The position numbers and the translations under genes are program-made. The notes below the pieces were generated by a model, which was given only the letters and a program-made list of their open reading frames with translations, had not been told where the DNA came from and did not search any database. Positions 35,386 to 48,100 of a DNA stretch of 64,000 bases are shown here, in pieces. Origin of the DNA: Imbricaverruca yamaguchii (lineage: Eukaryota > Arthropoda > Thecostraca > Neoverrucidae); NCBI GenBank assembly GCA_034440575.1, contig JAOTOL010001479.1, positions 186,001-250,000 of the forward strand, written 5' to 3'. The first letter of the stretch is position 1. Each line of letters opens with the position of its first letter.

Positions 35386-35959
35386 GTCCTCTGTAGACAA
35401 TTACATATCTGCTGATTGATGGCAAATCCATTGACTGAATCCACCTCTGCAGCCATGCAAAATACTACAAAACTTGGTAGCTCAGTACAAATATATGGAC
35501 AGTAGTCAAAAGGAAGCCTTCTTTCCGCATTGATGTAGGTCACATCCATGATCATGATTCACGGTCTGGACTCAATAAAGCAATGTCCCTAGTTGGGCTT
35601 AGTGCCAGAGGTCATCGCCATAGAAACCTCATCATGTCATAGACACTACATCTCCAGGGGTTCTTTTTTTTAATGACCAGGGAGGGGGCCTCTTCCAAGT
35701 CCCAACCGTAGCAATAGCCGTGTAACTTTTATGTTCCAGTTTATGTTTCTTGGACTTACAGACTGTGCCTACTTGTTGCGCATATTTATTCAGTATCTAT
35801 TTTGAGGCCATTCATATACCACACCACCTTAGGCGTGAAGCTAAAATATGCAGTTATAGGTGCCTCCACCCCCCCCCCAAAAAACAAAAATGAAGTATAT
35901 AACCTTACTGGACCCTAAGTCACTTCAATCCCGCCCACTTACTAATCGGTTTATATCCG
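35386..35959. other. Unassigned sequence
   Basis: No supported feature. A C-rich run lies near 35868-35880. Confidence 0.55.
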
Positions 35960-36660
35960 GAAAGCGCTTAAAAAATTCCTCAGCTCATTCCGATCTAGGA
36001 AGATCTCCACAACCAATAACAGCAAAGATCTCTGACCAAGGACATGCTCTATTCATTCCAAAAAACCCAACTGTTCTATCCTTGATAATTGATTCAAGTA
36101 CCTTGCAGACTAAGGATGTGAGGCTTACAGGTCTGTAGTTTTCAACTTTCCCCTCCTTCGCCTTTCTTGAAAATAGGAACTACGTTTGCCCTCTTCCAGT
36201 CTTCCGTAATTTCACTTTGTGAAACTAATCTATAAGATATTATACAAAATGGAATTGTCAGTTCATTTTTAGCTTCACGCAGTAGCCTATCATACATTTC
36301 ATCAGGTCCGATCAGGTCCGATCAGGCCTTGTTTCGTTTTATTTTCCTAATATGATTGAGAGCAACATCACTATCAATCAAGTCAACATCATTTATCCTA
36401 TCCCCTGTCATTGACCCATAATATACGGTTGGCAGATTGGTTTTATCTTCCACTATAAACGATGATTTAAACTGTTTCCTCAGCTCTTCAATCATCTCAA
36501 CATTCTCACTTAATACAGTGCCATTCACCTCCAGTGGACCCACTGTGATAGAAACATTACTCAGCTTATAAAAACAAAAACTTTTTGCCATCTCCATTAC
36601 AGTTTCTAGCCAAGTCCAATTCTTTTGCTCGCCTTTCTGCTCTGTTTTTTTTTAAATAGA
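35960..36660 (-). mobile_element. LINE 1 fragment, RT N-terminal region, inverted
   Basis: On the minus strand the order is VGPLEVNGTVLSENVEMIEE, KTNLPTVYYGS, VDLIDSDVALNHIRKIKRNK, WKRANVVPIFKKGE and VENYRPVSLTSLVCKVLESI, the same order as the start of LINE 1 (NLPTVHHSS, DFIDSDVVYNHIRKIKPDK, YRPISLTSLVCKV). It adds about 90 residues upstream that the plus-strand copy lacks and loses all RT catalytic motifs downstream. Frameshifts near 36310 and 36155 show decay. Confidence 0.85.
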
Positions 36661-39342
36661 AAAACAGAGCGGAAACCGTTCTGGTTTTGGTTCAAAATAA
36701 GTATTTCCATTCATGCGCATTTACCGTTGTCACCTCTTTCAGACCGATGCGGAGCCTCTGCAGGCTGGAGGAGAGCCGGACCCTGAAGTGAGCGAAAATA
36801 TAGATCGTGTCCCGTTCTCGTCTACCTCTGGCGGTGCTGGTCGTTCGGAAGCTGATGTAGCTGTCGATCCCATCGCTGGCGACTCAGCACAAGACGTCCG
36901 TCCTGAACCTGGTGCCACAAGTGATACCAACGCACTGTTATCAAAGGTGAAGGATGTCGACTCGCGCGTGAGACGGAATGGGTCAAAACTCGACCAGCTC
37001 ATTAAGATTCTTTTTAGCATAAGCATGAATGGCAGTAAGAAGGGACAAAATGAAGAGAATAGAGGTTCTGAAACCGCGAGAACGCTGCTGCGATCTGGCA
37101 GAAGCGTCGCCACTCTGGAAGTGGCAACCGGCCACCATCTCCAGAAGTTGACCTGCTATACTGCTCTATCTTCGTACCTGTGTCCTGATCTGCGGCCGAT
37201 ACAAGCACGAGAGGGGTCTTCAAATATGACTTCGGTTTGGGGGACACCTTCAAGGAGGGGCAAGCGCTGCCAAAGCAGTTCCGACTACTGAGAGTCTCGG
37301 CCAAGAACCACTTCTGTGGCCTGCATCACCAGAAGGCTGTGACTGCCAAGCAAACAGCAGAACAACTGGCGAAGGGCCGGTTTACGAGAAACAAGGATGC
37401 TGCGCGCCACGTTCTTCGTACAGGGTATTACGTGCTGAAGCGCTGTCTGTCGCGGATATCGTTTAAGCACTTGGTCGTTCTGCAGCATCAAAACGGCACG
37501 CAAGTGAGCAGCCTCAACCACTCCAGCATGTTTGTACCGACCATGCGCTTGCAGTTCTCCTCTACCATGAACAGCATGCTACAGAAGTTTATCGCACGCC
37601 AGCCCTGCATCTCGATGTGCGCAGACAAGGTTACTGTGGCGAAGCGGAACATCGACATCACCGTCGTGGTGGCTGTGGTCACCGAAGCGCCGGCGGACAG
37701 CATGATACAGTCGTTTGTTATCGCTGCACCAGTGGTTCAAGATCACAGTGGCAATGGACTAGCAGAAGTGCCAGAAAAGTTGCTCCATAAAATGAGTGCC
37801 AGCGATCCCCGCTTCCAGACAGCTCCGTCTGTGGTAGTGCTCTGGGACGGCGCTCATTTGCTAAACTTGGCGGACGAAGACGCGCGGTGTTCCGACAGGT
37901 GCAAATGGGTGGGCCAGGCCATCTCGTCCATGACCAGAATCACCAGGCGCTACACCATCGGTAAGGGCTTGGAAACACTGCTGAGCGCCGGAGAAGAGCA
38001 TGGCGAGACGGTACTGCGGCCCAAGCTCTGGTCCGGCACGCGATTCGCGCCATATGCCTCAAACACTTTGCAAATGTTCCTCCGCAATGCGGATACGATA
38101 GTGGATGTCCTGCAGCAGCGGATCAGAACAGGAGAGGCGGATGACAGTGAACAGCGAGATCTCAGACTGCTGCGAGGTTAGTTCAGAATATGAATATTCC
38201 TGGGAGGTGTTGCACGAGTCTAGACACATGGATATTCACAATATCCAGACACTATTTTTTTGCTAAATTATCAAATGACTGGTGCTTAACATATTGTTAT
38301 TCTGCAGTTTCTGTTTGTCATTTATACACGCGCTCGGTTAAATACGGCAGATCGCAGCATGCTTTGGCGGATGGGGGAAGTTATTGCGGAAAAACTGCGT
38401 TTGGGACAAGTACCCTAAGATTGTCTTGAAGCAAGCAAAGCCATATTGTCAACGTAGTTTTCAGCGAAGTTGAGTATCCTCTTCCGCAATGCTTCCGCTT
38501 CCACAAATCAAGGGCTGGTTTGAATACATTCCTAGCACGTGACTGAAATCTTCACTAAAATGATTTCTTTTTGGAAATCACGGCCTGACTGATCCAATCT
38601 CGCCCAATGGCCCTCAACACCATTTCTATCAATTGATACCAAAATATCCGACGATCAATTGCGAGGAGTGTAGCCAAACGTGGTGAGTCGGCGCCGTAGC
38701 GTTCCAGAGTTATTCACGAAAAGCTTTGCTCGGTTGTGGTGTCACATTGACCACCACCAGAACACGTGCTAATGGATATATTGCGCAGGTATATGCTGTG
38801 GTTTAGCTTAGCATTACTTTTTTTTACAGTTATAATGGCACAGGAGTATAACTAAAGTTAAATACAGCAATGCATATTATTTTCCTTTTTATTGCGAAGT
38901 ACAGCTTTGCGATGGAAGCATGTAATTCCCCAACTTGCACCCTGGCCATGTCTTGTTAGCGACGCTTCAGTCTATAACTGTCCCCACTACTCATCCCCTA
39001 CCGACATTCCTCACTGATTTTTCAGATCCGAAGTTCACCACTCAGCTGGCAGCCCTTTGTGACCTGTATGACGTGCTCGCCGAGGGTAGCAAGTCGCTTC
39101 AAAATCTTCAGCTCCTGCCTTGGGAATGACAGAGCTTGTTTGACAACATGGTGTGCAAGCTCGCTGAGATGCAGGACGCTTTGGAGAGCGAGGACACAGA
39201 GCTAATGGCGAAGCGCTGGCCCATGCTGTCATCATTTCCTGCCACCGCTTACGACCGGGTCAGTTTAGTATTATATTTTGTTCTTGCTTCGCTTCCCCAT
39301 ATAAAGTCTGTGTAGATACACATGCATATAATATGCATATCT

Positions 39343-39784
<442 letters not shown>

Positions 39785-39791
39785 ATTTGCC

Positions 39792-40140
39792 GCCCCAATA
39801 GCTCAGTTGGTTAGAGCACTGGCCTGCACTGCTCTCCCCTGTACTGGCAACACAGGGTTCGAGTCGCTTCGCGCGCTCCCATTTAGCCCCCGGCCGGGAC
39901 TGTTAGTTGGCAGCTGGCCCGATAAGACCGGGGACGAGCTACTGGGCGGCCGTGTCGGTGCATTGGCGGCACGTTAAACTTTCGGTCTAAATTCTGCCGT
40001 TGAACTGGAGTTCATGGATCGGGTGGTGGGGTCAGGGTTCACGCAACAAGCTCTGCTTAGCAATAGAACCCTGGTTCCTCGAGCCACCCCAGCATCAATT
40101 TGGATTAAACTTTTATAAAATGTATATATGTATATATATT
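39792..40140 (+). mobile_element. tRNA-derived SINE in the intron
   Basis: A-box TAGCTCAGTTGGTTAGAGCA (39800) and B-box GGGTTCGAGTC (39855) are separated by an enlarged anticodon region. A 250-base unrelated body follows (GGCGGCACGTTAAACTTTCG, GGTTCCTCGAGCCACCCCAG), ending in TTTATAAAATGTATATATG. The promoter is well conserved, so this is one of the younger SINEs here. It inserted downstream of the TA tract. Confidence 0.78.
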
Positions 40141-41529
40141 GTTTTGCAAATTCAGGTGATGGAAAGAGGAAGCAGTTTTAGTAACAGTACAATTCCGCAT
40201 CCCTTCACATTGCATCATCTCCAGTCGTTCCTTTTATTGTTTTGTTCTGCTGCAGTTGTTACGTGTATTGCACGTTGCACGTGGGAATGGCTATTGTGCT
40301 TCGTTTATCCGTTATCTCTCGTTGGGTCGGATTTCTTTTATTTTGCTTCAAGGCTTTGTTTCCTAAATAATATGTACCTATCAATTGATGCTGCTGCTTG
40401 TGGATATTCAATCTTTTGACCTTTGTATATTATCATCTTACATATTGTGGCTATATTGCTTTGCCCGATTTTAAATGGCGCGTCTTCGTGTGAGATTGCG
40501 TTAAGTTGTGTTTAGGTCGGAATGTCGGAAACAGGCGAAACACGATCCGAAGGGTTCGTGATCACGGGATCGTCTATTGGTTGCGCAGTAACTTTTCTAT
40601 CTGCTCTGACCTGGGCGACTTCGCTTTCCAGCTTCCAGCGGTGCTCCGATTCACCACCACTCTTCATGACAAGGCGACAGAGCGCGGCCGCGGACTGGAC
40701 GCCAGGGGCAACAGCAAAGGTGCCATGAACGGCAAGCTGCATATTCTGTGACTGACATAAAGGTCGTCAGTGATTTGAAGGCTCTTCAGCAGGTGAGGCA
40801 TGTCGAATGCATTGAGATAGTTCACGACAGCATCACAAAGGTCGTCAGTCAGCGTTTGATACCGCCGACTGCAGCCGTGGAGAGGGAGGTTGTCAAGGCA
40901 GCCTACATGTGTCTGTTCAGCCAGCCATCTGGCATGCCCAACCAGCAGCTTCTGCGAGCCCTGGAAATGGAGTCGGCCCAGAGCCACGCGTTGAAGCAGT
41001 ACGCTCACGTGGTCATAAGGCTATGGCTGTTAAGCCCGCCCGAATCTGTCGTGAGCATGGGGAGTGTGGTGGGGGACATATTTGGCGCTCATCGGCAGCT
41101 GGACCACCGAAACGCTGAGTACGAACTTATGATACGCTGGAACGGGCCTGATGTTCATCATGCTGAGGCCTTAATTCAGGCAGTACAACGCAAATTTAAT
41201 AACAACTTCATCAGGCAGTCAGTTGACATCAGGACAGGGCACTGTGATCAGACGCCACAATTCAAAAGTGTGCCGCAGATCAGCTGTCTTCCAATAAGAG
41301 TTCCAGACGTGTGCGTGCGTGCGTGCAAGGAAGTGGCCAAGCTTGCGTCGGGGTTTGGAAGCTTGTGCTAGTTAGTTCTTGCGAATAACACCGTCAAAAG
41401 TGTAGTCCGTGTTCTTTTGGTCCAGTTTAGCAGCGCATCTGTGACTATTTGAAGAAGCTAACGTTCCAGTTAAATGTACGCGAGCGGTTCTTCTCTGTTC
41501 CCAATTGCCGATCAAGCCATGCATCGATC

Positions 41530-41725
41530 CGATCCGAGCCAGGACAAATAATCATTAATAATTATTTGTTATTTAACTCCTATAGTTATTTCTCGTCGGC
41601 ATCTGTGATGCCGTGTCCGCGCCGCGAGGGGAGAAGCTCATCGGCCGGCAGCGCGGGTCGAACCCACGACCTTTGCCGTGTGAGACATACGCATTTACCA
41701 ACTGATCTATCCTTCCCCCGAGGTA
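41530..41725 (-). mobile_element. tRNA-derived SINE, inverted member of a pair
   Basis: On the minus strand it begins GGGGGAAGGATAGATCAGTT (A box) and has the B box GGGTTCGACCC. The body contains GACACGGCATCACAGATGCC and an AATAACTATAGGAGTT-like end, then AAATAATTATTAATGATTAT. Head and body correspond to the plus-strand SINE at 41760, so the two form a head-to-head pair. The region between the two heads is about 35 bases. Confidence 0.75.
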
Positions 41726-41759
41726 AGCCGATGGAGCCAGTCAGTTACGACCGCCTGTT

Positions 41760-41945
41760 TGCGGGGGAAGGATAGTTCAGTTGGTTAGAGCGTCTGTCTC
41801 GCATAACAAGGGTTCGAACCGCTCTGTTGACCAATGGACTTCTCCGCTCGCGGGCACGGCGTTATAGTTGCCGACGTGAAATAACCATAGCAGTTGAAAG
41901 CGTCGTTAAATGACGCAATAATAATAATTATTATTATTATCGCCT
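41760..41945 (+). mobile_element. tRNA-derived SINE, direct member of a pair
   Basis: Begins GCGGGGGAAGGATAGTTCAG with TTGGTTAGAGCG (A box), B box GGGTTCGAACC, body GGCACGGCGTTATAGTTGCC and GACGTGAAATAACC, ending in an AATAATAATTATTATT tail. The tRNA-like head is the same family as the inverted copy at 41530-41725. Confidence 0.78.
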
Positions 41946-44900
41946 GTTTGCTCCGCTGCCGACTGGTTAGCCTATTAGCGCACTTAGTTTTAACTCGTTG
42001 GTTGTTGAGACCAACAACGAAGTTGGTGCTGAGTTTTGACACCATGTAGCGGCTCGTGTTTCATGAATTCGCAAATATAAAGATACGGTTTGCAGCATGT
42101 TTTGTCCTTGTCTCCCGAAATGCGGGCGAAAGAAGTCAGTGCTCTACGGTGGTAAAAACGTTTTTTGCCTAAAATAAAACCCCTGCAAAAAATACTGCAA
42201 AACATGGAACTAAAGTGGGCTGAAACAAAGAGCTTCACGGGACACTATCCTTGGAGTGGTGGAAAGTTATGGCGAAAAATTTCGTTGGTGGAATTTGCGA
42301 CCATTTTTTTCGCCTCTGCGTTATGGCTTTTCCAGATAAAGTAGTACAGGTGTCCTTGATTATTTTAGCCGAACATAAAAAATTTCATTATTTCGTGATC
42401 GCACTATTTGTTGGTTCATCTCGGTGTGCTTTTCTTTGTTTTCTTGCGTTTTATGTTGACGGCTAAATTACAATGTCCTAAATGCCTATCAAGGCTACAT
42501 TAAATGCAGTAGAACAACAATAATCATCGTCCCGGAATGTTTGCCATTTCGAGGGCAGTTCAAAGATAAAAAATTATGGGCGCATCAACTGCGTCGGTTA
42601 TGTGGCCAGGCTCCAAGATAAATATGTGTTCAGCATCAATACAGAAAGTAATAACATTCCTTGTCACCATTCGTGTGACTGAACTATTTCCGTTGTTCCG
42701 CTTGCGTCATGTTTTTGCAGGTGCAATAACTAGAATATGCTGCTTCAGTTCTTCCTGACTTTCATTTTGGCCCATTTGACTAAAATATTATGGATTCGTA
42801 ATCATTGAGCATAGCCCAATGAGCTCATAATCCTATACGGAAAGTGATTTCCACCTATGGTGCATTTTCGCCTTCGCATATCGTCTTGTCTTTCGCATGT
42901 CGCAATGGTCTGGGACTTTGCGAGTTTGTCCGACTAGTATTCGAATACCTGCCATTGAAGTAAGTAATTATATTTTACCAGGGGAGGCTGTAGGAGGAAA
43001 TTTACGGATGCATCCTGGAAATGCTACACATGTGACATACGACACTTGAGTACTCATTTGGTTCGAAGGTATATTCGTTGTACCTGATCATTTAATATTT
43101 CATAAAATCAGGGGAATGTCGAGGGAGTCGAAATTGTTGGACTATTTGAAGGTTACGCAAATATAGCTATATTGAAATGCAATTGGCATCAGGGAACACC
43201 CAGTTATAATTTCCAGCCACTGTTTATGATCAGAGGCTGTTACAGGGAGGGATTTATTATATTTGGGGGTGGAGTGCAGTTCCAGGTATTCTGTTTCTGT
43301 CAAAGTTGACACCTGGATGCATTGGACCGGGTCGCCTATATATAATGAGTGCATTTAACACACCGCGCTTCTGGTATAATATTTCAGTTTCAGTGTTCTG
43401 TTTTGGTTCCCTGAGAGCGACGAGGATGAGTAAAGATTATGGATTTCATAGGCTAGAGCTGGAATGTCTGTAGGTGACATGAACTCCGAAATGCCTTATT
43501 GAATTATCACGAAGTGTTCATCTGTTTTCGCGTCTATCTATGTGCATGCACAAATATGCCGTTTGCGATAATATGAATATGTGTTGCATTTGGTGTTATC
43601 TGCCTGGTTATTGAATGCTAGCTGGATACAAGTTTCACACAGCGTGTCCTCTATCTTTCTGTCCCTGTATCCACCTCTTTCCCTTTTGGTATGATATTAC
43701 ATGGTATTCATAGATGATAATTATGATGTATCGAACTCCCAAACATCAGCTATCTGAATCCGTCATTGGTGCGCGTATGCAATACGTAGCAAATGCAAAA
43801 TCTGACATATTTATAAGTCTTAGATCGTGTAGAGTTTGCTTGAACTAACACAAAAGATATTCTGAAATTATTATCTCGCATATATGAGGTCGACGCATAG
43901 GAACTTCGTAGCAACACGTTCATAGTTGTCATAGCAACTTACGCTACGATGAAAATCGCGGTATAACACAGGGAATGAGATTAACAAGACGAGAATAGTT
44001 CATCCTTATATAATTTACTTGTGTTATCTTGCGAAGAAATCCGACAGTGAGTTTTCGAAATGTCAGAGGCGGAGACAGTCCTGAATGGGAGTCGTGCTAA
44101 AACAACCGCAGGGGAATAGGGAATAGGTATAATCCAAGAATATCGTTGGTTCCGGATAGCCCCCCCCCCCCCCCCACCATCCTTCTCTAGCTTCCCCGTG
44201 GTTAAACCTGAATACTGTTCCTTGTTGGATAGACAGGAATTTGTTTATAATGAATACAAAGCGAAATTACGGAATAACATTTTCCAAATCATTTCAGGTC
44301 ATGCAGCTGTGAGGTCGTGAAGTCATAGAGACGTATATGTTTCAATGCTTTCCGTCTTACTCGCAACTTTCTTAGCGTAGCGTGGCGAGTGTAGCACATC
44401 CACGCATGAGTTCCTTTACTATGGCAGACGAGATCTCGACAGTGAAATATTACACACACCTATAGCCTCATTTAAAGATACTTCAGGGAAAAAGCAGTTT
44501 GTTTTCGTTTTATTAAATATATCGAAGCGTGTCGTTGGTAAGCGTCATCGTAACGAATTTTGAAAACAATTGGGTACAAAGCCGAGGTTAAGGAGACATT
44601 TCCAGATTTTTGGGATGCATTCCACATTCCACTCAGCCAATGTATATTTCAGCATGTTCATTTAGCATGGGAGTTGACATAATTCAATGTCAACTTGATG
44701 TGCCTTTAAACATTCACCTTATGCTCATTTTCAGCAGTGGTCAGATCATCGGACTATCTAATATGTACCACGTGCCCAGAACAGACTTCATCCACTTTCC
44801 GGGAAAGAAAAGATAACTTGAAATCGATATTCAACTTCTGTGACGTTAATGAAACCTTTAAGATTGATGTGTTCACATCCTTCTGGTTTCTGTAGGAACC

Positions 44901-46465
44901 AGTTTTAAGTTGATTGTAGGGTGTTGTTGGTTGTTAAGTTATTGTAGGGTGTTAAGTTAGTTGCAGCACGACCTATGTGAACAGCACGCAAAGTAAACGG
45001 CGACGATGCTGATGTATGCCAACCCCGCACAATACATGTCGATCGTGCAGCAGGGCTCAGCGGCCAACGTAGTACATTGGCTGCTCTGGTGCTGGAGCTG
45101 CGCTGAAGACTGCGTTTGCCATACGCGGTTAGCCAAGAGCGACGCTCACATGACGTGGGCTGTCGCTGCCGAGGCGTAACTACTCTGCCGGCGCTCCTTT
45201 CCATTTCTGTGAGAGCTGGCCAGTTGCTTTGTTCGGTGATGCAGTAGGAAAAGATTCGAGCGTTGGTGCTTGAGGTTTCGGCTCCGCGGGTGATATCGTT
45301 ACCGAGTGTGGCGACATAAGTTTGGACGGACGCGCTGAGAGCCGCGCCGGAGAATGTTGCCGCCAGTGACACACGTCTGTAGAGAACACGCCGCTCAGAT
45401 GGCGCCTCTGCTACATAACTCGATAGCGTTCACGCGCCACAAATGGCCTCGCTGGCGACACCAGTCTGTGGACATCGCATTCGTGGAGATCATGCTCCCA
45501 AAATGTCGCGTGCTCTGCCTCAAATGGTGCCGAGCAACACATGACTGGAGACTACGCTCTCAAAACTTGCTCTATTCTGCCCCAAATGGCGCAGGTGGTG
45601 ACACATGTCCATAGAGGTCACGCGCCATAAACATGCTTTTGCTGCGCCAAAAATAATTGCACTAATGGCGTCAGTAATATCCGAACTGCATCATTTCAAA
45701 ACTATGGCATGACCTCCTAGAGGACCTCGGATCGGGTATGTTTCACACTCATTTGGTGAGGGAACCAGTCACGAGACCTGCCTTAATCACCCCACCATGG
45801 TCTAATTACAACGGAACGATACAACTCTCTTTCACATGCTCTACTGCCTGGCAGTTCAGATTCATCAAGGTGGTCTGGAAGCGAATGATCAAGTCTGGTC
45901 GAAGCGCCATGAAGGTCAAGCCCAAGGTAGTTTAGAACATGTACGGCCTTGCACATCCGGAAGACATGACCCCATGCTCCCAGACACGTGAAGCGGCACT
46001 GCAATGATTAAATATGCACCAGGTAATATGTCAAAGATGCGTCGTGCGCTGCTTAAGTAAGTCAGGCATAGTGATTACGGTAACATAAAGGCAGTTGATT
46101 CAGATTTTGTCACAACTTGCGACTTTAATACGTCAGCAGATGACTTGCATATTTGTGGGATCCGATCTGGCATGATTCGCACGATATCGACTGATAGAGC
46201 ATAGGTAACCCTTACATCATGCATTCTGTCTGATGGCGAAAGCCAGATTCCGGGAATTTTCGAAGGATTTTCGCTCATCAATTTCATTTTGTAGCATTTG
46301 GCAAATAATGTATTACTCGACCGACGCTATCAAGCCATCTTCAGGCGCTGGGTGTACATTTCATTGCAAACGTTTATCTTCATCATGATCGATATGGGAT
46401 AGAAGTTGACTCGAGGATAAATGAATCAATCAGTCACTGTGTACATAAATACAGGGATAAATATA
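41946..46465. other. Unassigned sequence
   Basis: About 4.5 kb without a supported gene. A C17 run lies at 44160-44176. A minus-strand open frame of 155 codons (44905-45372; Ser/Arg/Thr-rich, no motif) lies in a CpG-richer patch running to about 45630, where phrases such as CACGCGCCAYAAA and CAAATGGYGC recur loosely about every 60-170 bases. That patch could be an old repeat (LTR-like or satellite), but I cannot assign it. Other open frames are under 85 codons. Confidence 0.5.
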
Positions 46466-46468
46466 TAC

Positions 46469-46640
46469 ATAGGGGACGAGTAGCCTAGGGGTATTTTGCT
46501 CGTCTCACAATCGAAGTGTTGTGGGTTCGCGTCTCACCTGTCGCTACTCTTTGCTCGCGACCAATCGGCGTGAGAGATTGGCGACGCTACATGAATCAAC
46601 GGTCGATGTCAATACCTAATAAAGCCAATACCTAACCAAA
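46469..46640 (+). mobile_element. tRNA-derived SINE
   Basis: A-box-like GAGTAGCCTAGGGGTATTTT and B-box-like GTGGGTTCGCGTCTCAC, then a body with GACCAATCGGCGTGAGAGAT and the tail GGTCGATGTCAATACC / AATACCTAACC before a TA tract. The tail resembles the GGTCGATGYGCCCC...AACCAACC tail at 16350 and 61155. The head differs from the other SINEs, implying a different founding tRNA. Confidence 0.7.
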
Positions 46641-46655
46641 TATATATATATATAT

Positions 46656-46850
46656 AGCACTAAGTGGCATATAGAGAGAAACTATATTCTCACCACAAAG
46701 CACAACATCAACGTTTCGGCCACAGGCCTTCTTCAGGATGAAGTGGTCTGTGGCGTAAATCACTTCATCCTGAAGAAGGCCTGTGGCAGAAACGTTGATG
46801 TTGTGCTTTGTTGTGAGAATATAGTTTCTCTCTATATGCCACTTATTGCT
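46656..46850. mobile_element. Foldback element: 90-bp arms, 15-base loop
   Basis: Left arm 46656-46745 and right arm 46761-46850 are reverse complements with 3 mismatches in 90. The 15-base centre reads GTCTGTGGCGTAAAT. The arms contain AACGTTTCGGCCACAGGCCT and TCTTCAGGATGAAG, a phrase I associate with the terminal repeats of Penelope-like retroelements (from memory, unverified). TA-rich sequence flanks both sides. The high identity indicates a recent origin or conversion between arms. No coding sequence was found. Confidence 0.88.
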
Positions 46851-46873
46851 TAATTTGTCCAGATATTATTCAA

Positions 46874-46890
46874 CATATATATATTCAATA

Positions 46891-46944
<54 letters not shown>

Positions 46945-46945
46945 C
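46874..46945. repeat. (TA)n microsatellite
   Basis: TA repeat with short interruptions (TTCAATATTC near 46882, TATGTATA near 46929), directly beyond the right arm of the foldback element. Confidence 0.93.
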
Positions 46946-48100
46946 AAGTCAAAATATACTGGTCATGAGCTTGACATGAACACTTTAGTCCCAAACGGCC
47001 GGCGAACAAGATCAGTACCGCACATGGAATTCGCAATCGTTATATTGCATGATTATTTTCTATGTCGCTTTGTAAATTTACAATTGGCAACATAACTGGC
47101 TGAATTGCTGCCGTTTACCCATACGTTGACCCATCCAATATGTATAATAATATCGAAAAACACGTCGTAAATCACGAGTTGGTAGCTTTCGGAAATTAAC
47201 AAAATGTCCTTATGTTTTCCAATCCATAATTACATAGTATTGAAGAACCCCTTGACAAACACCGGGGTAGCTGATAAATGATAAATTACATCCATCGCCT
47301 CTTTTGATCTCACGATTCGTGCACATTGCACGCGTTCCGTGCCAAAGTAGCGCTGATCTTGTCTGAGAACAGAAGCCATGATCTCCAGTCGCAATGCCGC
47401 TATTCGGCTCTAGAGCCAAACATGAATCCAGTATGCACAGCATTGCTGTGTCTGTCAAGAGCAATCTCTTTCAGCACGCCATCCGTGTACCTAATGCCGA
47501 CTACGCGTCAAAGTCACACTCATCCCGTCAGGGCAAAGCGGCCGCTCTGTCCTCTGCACGGACTCACCTCACAGATGTGTAACGGAACGTCTTCCGCACG
47601 TCGCCGAAAATCTTGGGAACCACCGCAAAAAAGGCCCGGCCGGCCGTGCCTCCAACACGCGAGGCGCTGCCACGCGGCACCCGTTGCAGCTGCCACCGGG
47701 CGCACGCCTGCGTCCCCGTCTGATCCGCCGATCACGCGCCGCCGCGACGCCGACGTCGCCGACGTGCCTTGACCCGACCGACGCGCTGGGAGCGCGTGGA
47801 CGCGTGCCGCAGCCGCCGCCGCTGCCGCCGTTGTTGCTGCCGCTGCCGCCGCACCCCCTGCCTTTCACCACGGCCGAGTCGTTTGGCGCGCCCCGTCACG
47901 CACCGACTGCCGCCGCCGGCGGGAAAAGGAAGTCGTTACCGAACGCAGCGAGGGGGTTTCACATCGTTTCAACCATTTCGGCGCAACTGCGGCGATCTCT
48001 GGGATTTTGATGGTGATGGGCAGCGAATCTCTCCTGGTGGCGGTCGCCCAGCGTTGCGATGGAGTGACTGGTGAATATGACCGGTAGCATTTAGCAATCG
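46946..48100. other. Unassigned; CpG-rich patch at 47520-48060
   Basis: The second half is strongly GC- and CpG-rich, with GCCGCCGCC-type runs and open frames on both strands (148 codons plus at 47326-47772; 100 codons minus at 47569-47871). The Arg/Pro/Gly composition of all of these simply reflects GC bias. It could be a CpG island around a first exon or promoter outside what I can recognise. I see no clear TATA or initiator context and assign no gene. Confidence 0.45.

Noticed and set aside
39792..39870. A working tRNA gene
   Set aside because: A and B boxes are good, but the region between them is enlarged, no acceptor stem closes, and a long SINE body follows.
44905..45372. 155-codon minus-strand gene
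   Set aside because: Ser/Thr/Arg-rich composition follows local CpG content, there is no motif, and the surrounding sequence contains loosely repeated phrases suggesting an old repeat.
46690..46800. Hammerhead-ribozyme-like core (CTGAAGA, a GGCC stem, then GAAAC) in the palindrome arms
   Set aside because: There is an extra A between CTGAAGA and the stem, the right arm has GGCA instead of GGCC, and the likely cleavage position after the short third stem would be a G, which hammerheads do not use. Without folding I do not claim it.
47326..47871. Coding genes in the CpG-rich patch
   Set aside because: Open frames on both strands overlap and have the Pro/Arg/Gly composition expected of random GC-rich DNA; neither can be preferred.
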